Source: Mya arenaria
Lineage: Eukaryota; Mollusca; Bivalvia; Myida; Myidae
Assembly: GCF_026914265.1 (NCBI RefSeq)
Contig: NC_069136.1
Coordinates: forward strand, 13,076,356-13,140,355
Direction: 5' to 3'
Length of the DNA: 64,000 nt
A model generated the notes under the pieces. That model ran no database searches, had not been told where the DNA came from, and was given only the letters and a program-made list of their open reading frames with translations. A program made the translations under genes and the position numbers. Below are positions 59,801 to 64,000 of the stretch, in pieces (position 1 is the stretch's first letter; each line of letters begins with the position of its first letter).

Positions 59801-61510
59801 GGTTGATGCATTGTAATGTTCTTGGTTGAGGTATTGTAATAGTCTTGATGGAGGTATTGTTAAAGTCTTGGTTGAGGTATTGTAATAGTCTTCGTTGATG
59901 CATTGTGATAGTCTTGGTTGAGGTATTGTAATAGTCTTGGTTGAGGTATTGTTATACATGTAGTATTGGTTAATGTATTGTAGTAGTCTTGTTTGAAGTA
60001 TTGTACAAGCCTTGTTTTAAATATTATAATAGTATTGTTCGAAGTATTGTACGAACCTTGTTTAAGGCATTGCCTTGGTTGAGTTATTGTAAGAGCCTTG
60101 ACATCATTGTTATCATGCAAAAGTTGAGGTACTGTTATACCATTGATTAAGTCACTGTAATGGCATTTGTTGAGGTATTGTAACAGCGCTGTTTGATCTA
60201 TTGTAAAAGCCTTTGATGAGGTACTGTAAGAGGCGTGGTTGAGATATTGTTAGAACATTGCTTGAAGTATTGAAAGAGCCTTAGTTGAGATGTTGTAAGA
60301 GCGTTGGCATTATTGGTGTTGTGCAAAGTTTAAGGTATTGTAAGAGCTTTGGATGAGGTAATGTTTGTAATGTTTGTAAGAGCCCTAGTTGATGTTTTGT
60401 AAGACCCTTGGTTTAATTGTTGTTATAAAAATGGTGAGATATTTAAGCGCCTTGGTATTAGTATTGCTAAAGCGTTTGTTGAGGTTTTGTTAATTCCATG
60501 GTTTTATTGTTGAAGTGCAAAGGTTGAGGTAGTGTAAAAGCCTTGTCATCATTGTTGTAATGCAATGGTTGAGGTTTTGTAAGAGACTTAGATGAGGTAT
60601 TGTAAGAGCCTTGGCATCATTGTTGTCATGAACAGATTGAGGTATTGTAAGAGCCTTGGTTGAGAGCCTTGGTTGAGGTAATGTTAGTACCTTGGTGTTA
60701 AAGGAATGTACGAAACTTGGTTGATGTATTATAAGAGCCTTGGTTGAGATATTTTATTAGTCTTGATTTGGGTATTGTAAGGTCCTTGAAATTATTATTG
60801 TCGTGCAAAGGTTGAGGTATTGTAATAGCCTTGATCGAGTCATTGTAATAACCTTAGTTTAATAGTTGTCATTTGAAGATTGTGGTATTGTGAGAGTTTG
60901 GGTTGAGGTAATTTAAATGCCTTGCTTGAGGTATTGAAAAAGCCTTGATTGAGGTCTTGTACTTAAGGTGAAATAAGAACTTTGGTTTTATTGTTGTCGA
61001 ACAAATATTGAGGTGTTGTATGAGCCATGTCATTTGAAGGTTGTGGTATTTTGAGAGTTTGAAAGATTTGGCAATTGTTTGAGCCTTGGGCGAGGTATTG
61101 AAGGAGCCATGTTTGAGGTAATGTGCGAGCCGTAGTTGAGGTATTACCAGAGCTTTGGATGAGGTATTGTAATAGCCTTGGTTAAGGTATTGTAATGGTC
61201 TTGGACGAGGTATTGTTAGAGTCTTGGTTGAGATATTGTAATAGCCTTGGTTGAGATATTGTAATAACCTTGGTTGAGATATTGTAAGAGCCTTGGTTGA
61301 GATATTGTAATAACCTTGGTTGAGATATTGTAATAACCTTGGTTGAGATATTGTAATAGCCTTGGTTGAGATATTGTAATAACCTTGGTTGAGATATTGT
61401 AATAGCCTTGGTTGAGATATTGTAATAACCTTGGTTGAGATATTGTAAGAGCCTTGGTTGAGATATTGTAATAGCCTTAGGTGATGTATTGTTATAGCCT
61501 TGGTCGAGCC
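56835..61510 (+). repeat. 23-bp minisatellite in intron 4 of the TPR gene
   Basis: The unit is GTCTTGGTTGAGGTATTG plus TAATA, with a common variant GATGCATTG. It is homogeneous from about 56900 to 59950 and degenerate to 61510, where GAGATATTGTAATAACC units prevail at 61200-61470. Because 23 is not a multiple of 3 and the minus strand has no stops in any frame, it gives long false minus-strand ORFs whose peptide repeats every 23 residues. Confidence 0.93.
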
Positions 61511-61602
61511 TATAAAACTCGTTACACTTATTATGAGTAACTATACACTTATGTAGCAGGGGGGGGGGGTGCTATCTAAAAAAATCATGTTTTTCCCTGC
61601 AG

Positions 61603-61738
61603 AGAAAATGAGAAGAATATTGTATGATATGTGCATTCCGGATGAGAAGGACGTCCAAATATGGTATAAAGTTATCGCGAATCTGGCTGCCGGACGTCAC
61701 TGGAAAGGGCTCGGAATGGTGTATGGCTTTTATAACAA
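61603..61738 (+). CDS. TPR-repeat protein, exon 5
   Basis: A good acceptor with a pyrimidine tract (TTTTTCCCTGCAG) leads into a frame that continues exon 4 in phase 1. It encodes KMRRILYDMCIPDEKDVQIW and then YKVIANLAAGRHWKGLGMVYGFYN. The donor AACAA|GTATGT gives phase 2. No domain is recognised here beyond a helical character. The 4.8 kb intron before it is nearly all minisatellite. Confidence 0.62.
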
Positions 61739-61799
61739 GTATGTATTAGCAAACTATATGTTTTGTAGAATGCTTAAAAATCGCAAGGGTTCCATATTC

Positions 61800-63255
61800 A
61801 CAACTTAGGAAATCGATAAGGCGGGCAATCTAAAACTTTTCAATTATAATTTCACCAATTAGACAATGGTGTCGCAATTTTGTACCACACTTACTGGTCA
61901 AAACAAAAGCAACAACAACAAAATGGCCTCGTGATAAAAATAAAAATATTTAATATACTACTGTATTATTATGCTTTTTAGGGGGTACTTAAGCCAGAGA
62001 TTTGATTTTGGTTTCGTTTTACGGGATTTCTCTCAAACATGAGCATAAAGAGGTGGACAAAATACAATGGAGGAAAGTTAGCATCGGGAATAAAAATAAA
62101 ATGTTGTTTTTCCGAGATTTGTTTTTATTATGACAAAAAAATGGAAATAATTAGTTCTGATATTCTGCATGTGTGTTTTTGCAGCGAGTTGCATGTTATA
62201 TATTTGATCTATGTTTTAAAAGTTACATATGCTATAATTTTTAAACATTATGAACATAATCTGTCAACTCCATATGACTGTTTAAGACTTCACTGTGATA
62301 TTATTAACCCGCGGCGGAACTCCGCGACTGATAAAGTTCTACTGTTGGGATAAGCATGAGCATGTACTAAGTATTGTTAAAATAGCTATATAAAATTGAG
62401 GAATTTGCCACAAAAAAACGAGGCAAGAAGGCCTTCAACTATGCACTGTGACCTTTCAATGTGGGTTTGACGCCACCATTTTTTTATCCGATTTTTTAAA
62501 AATAATAACATAGTGTTTTTCGTCGAAATGTTATGTATTGCACTTGAACAAAAGTTTTCAGTTACATGGGCAAATACGTAAGTCTCTATTCTTTTGGTAA
62601 GCTAACTTCATGCAAACGTAACGTTTTAAAGAATAACAATTATTTTCTCGGGAAAGTAACTGAAAAATAAATAAAAATGGCAGAGGAATAACAATTACAG
62701 CAAATAGGTGTAGCCATCATAACCGATTTCCATTGTCATTCAAACAAAAATAATTTTAATGGAGATTCTTATCAAACTTTCGGTGGAGTACACTCTTCTA
62801 ACAGTGCTTCTTATCAAGTTTCCGCGGTGTTTTTAGGAGTTAACTCTTCCGAGGACCGCCGCGATCGTAATTCTTTGGTCGACTAATCAGCTGCCGAGGG
62901 CCGAAATATATCCGTAAAAAGCGGACAGACGATAAATTCATTGTTTTGGTCGCTGAGGCGAAAATCCGCGGAGGGAAACGGAAGGTGGTTCTAACACGAT
63001 GAGTAAACTGTAGCAATATATTTAAACCCAAGAACACCAATAGTGACATATAACTTTTGGTGCTCACTAATTTAAGAAAGGGAAAAGGTTTTTCAGGATG
63101 TTATCACAAATAGCTTGATGAATGTGACAGGGAAAGTTGTTGACAACTTATATGCATCATTTCCGCAAGAATACTGTGCAATTTGTGGTAATTGTGAATG
63201 TTTTTATAGTAATAATGTTTTTGTATGTAAAAGCAAACCTTCTATTTTTCCACCC
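61800..63255. other. Intron 5 of the TPR gene (tentative)
   Basis: No repeat array. A GC-richer patch at 62820-62990 and a local duplication of CTTATCAA-type sequence (62768-62850) are the only features noted. Confidence 0.35.
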
Positions 63256-63259
63256 ACAG

Positions 63260-63347
63260 CTGCCCATCAAGTCGGATACGCGAACTGGACATTGATTGGA
63301 TCGGAAGGCAAGATATTCATTCTCGCAATATTTTGTTTTTTATTTGA
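63260..63347 (+). CDS. TPR-repeat protein, possible terminal exon 6
   Basis: An acceptor with a pyrimidine tract (TTTTTCCACCCACAG) ends at 63259. In the phase left by exon 5 it reads NCPSSRIRELDIDWIGRQD to ILFFI and then TGA at 63345, closing the model at 252 residues. The exon is short and lacks a recognisable domain. Another frame (about 63115-63366) is open too. Treat as tentative. Confidence 0.38.
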
Positions 63348-64000
63348 AGAAATAAGAAATTCTTAAAGCCTTGAATTCATTGATATGTATTTGCGTGCAA
63401 AAACTTTAACCTTTACCATTAGTCAATGAAATAGCTGAAAGCGTTGAAAATCTGTAGACGCAATAAGCGTGATTTACGTTATTTACAATTATGTTCACAG
63501 GCAATCAAAATCAAATTCAAATATTTTGAGTGGCCCCAAATTGCTTTCGATAAGTGCCTGTGTTTACCTAAGAAAACGTAAAGTAAAGTAATGAATTACT
63601 TAAACAATTAGCTAGTTCCATTACAATAACTGATAAATCCTTAGATAGTTTATTCACTATAAGCTTACAGTTCATAAGTAAACATATTTCGAACAATAAT
63701 AAAGAGAATGAAACATTTCCGGTATGCAAAATGATAATACTTATCTGATACATTTTTCATCAATTTCTATATCAGACAAAAAGTTATTTTCAAAACGATT
63801 ATCAATTGAATGTGAAAAGATGCAGTCAAATACAATTTTCAACGGAATATACTATTTTCAACAATAGTTAAAAATATTTTTTTCCTTTAACACTAAGCTG
63901 CTTTGAAATTGCTTGACGATTTGAAAGTTATTCTGCTTTGGGCCGAAACAGCCTCCCGCCAGTTGCCAGCACTCTGGAATAGTTCGTTTCCTCCACACTG

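Noticed and set aside
62039..62353. 104-codon + strand ORF in the last intron
   Set aside because: AT-rich chance frame, no domain, not joined by splice sites to the TPR exons.

Overview
The window is eukaryotic, almost certainly from a mollusc and most plausibly a bivalve. The evidence is AT-rich DNA, small exons bounded by GT/AG sites, molluscan-style secreted C-type lectins with an N-terminal PAN/apple-like module, tRNA-derived SINE-like DNA, several non-LTR retrotransposon clades and a very high load of minisatellites and MITEs. I do not name a species. Coding sequence is only about 2 kb of the 64 kb; most of the open frames are accidents of simple or tandem repeats.

Region 1 (about 1-32 kb) is a tandem segmental duplication of a two-exon C-type lectin gene on the + strand. 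Copy 1 has exon 1 at 8879-9184 and exon 2 near 12074-12461. Copy 2 has exon 1 at 17000-17305 and exon 2 at 27106-27486. Flanks match as well: 1-120 with 14265-14380, 6395-7040 with 15000-15650, 7700-9250 with 16550-17360, and 12460-13560 with 27480-28420. Copy 2 reads through as a 228-residue secreted protein. Copy 1 carries a one-base frameshift at the start of exon 2 and a foldback transposon about 20 bp upstream of its splice acceptor, so it is probably decaying. The copies have since collected different insertions. In copy 1 these are a miniature LTR element, a LINE 3' end and foldback elements. In copy 2 they are a gag-like element with a hairpin-motif array, a 3 kb LINE and about 3.8 kb of a 29-bp minisatellite. 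Copy 1 has only about two units at the matching place.

Region 2 (about 32-52.5 kb) holds no convincing host gene. It contains LINE remnants (33.2-33.5, 44.3-48.2 and 50.9-52.5 kb), several short TIR elements, a tRNA-Leu-like SINE, 75-bp and 21-bp minisatellite arrays, a polypyrimidine tract, an AT dinucleotide array and long triplet arrays.

Region 3 (52.8-63.4 kb) is a + strand gene for a tetratricopeptide-repeat protein, assembled by splice phase from six exons into 252 codons (the last exon is tentative). Its intron 3 is filled by about 40 copies of a 53-bp repeat that derive from the exon 3/intron 3 boundary and carry its 5' splice site. Its intron 4 is filled by a 23-bp minisatellite of more than 3 kb with higher-order structure.

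Most worth checking are the exon-boundary array in the TPR gene, the covarying hairpin motif at 19687-20389, repeated MITE insertion at one short site in both lectin paralogues, and minisatellite families that share one core.
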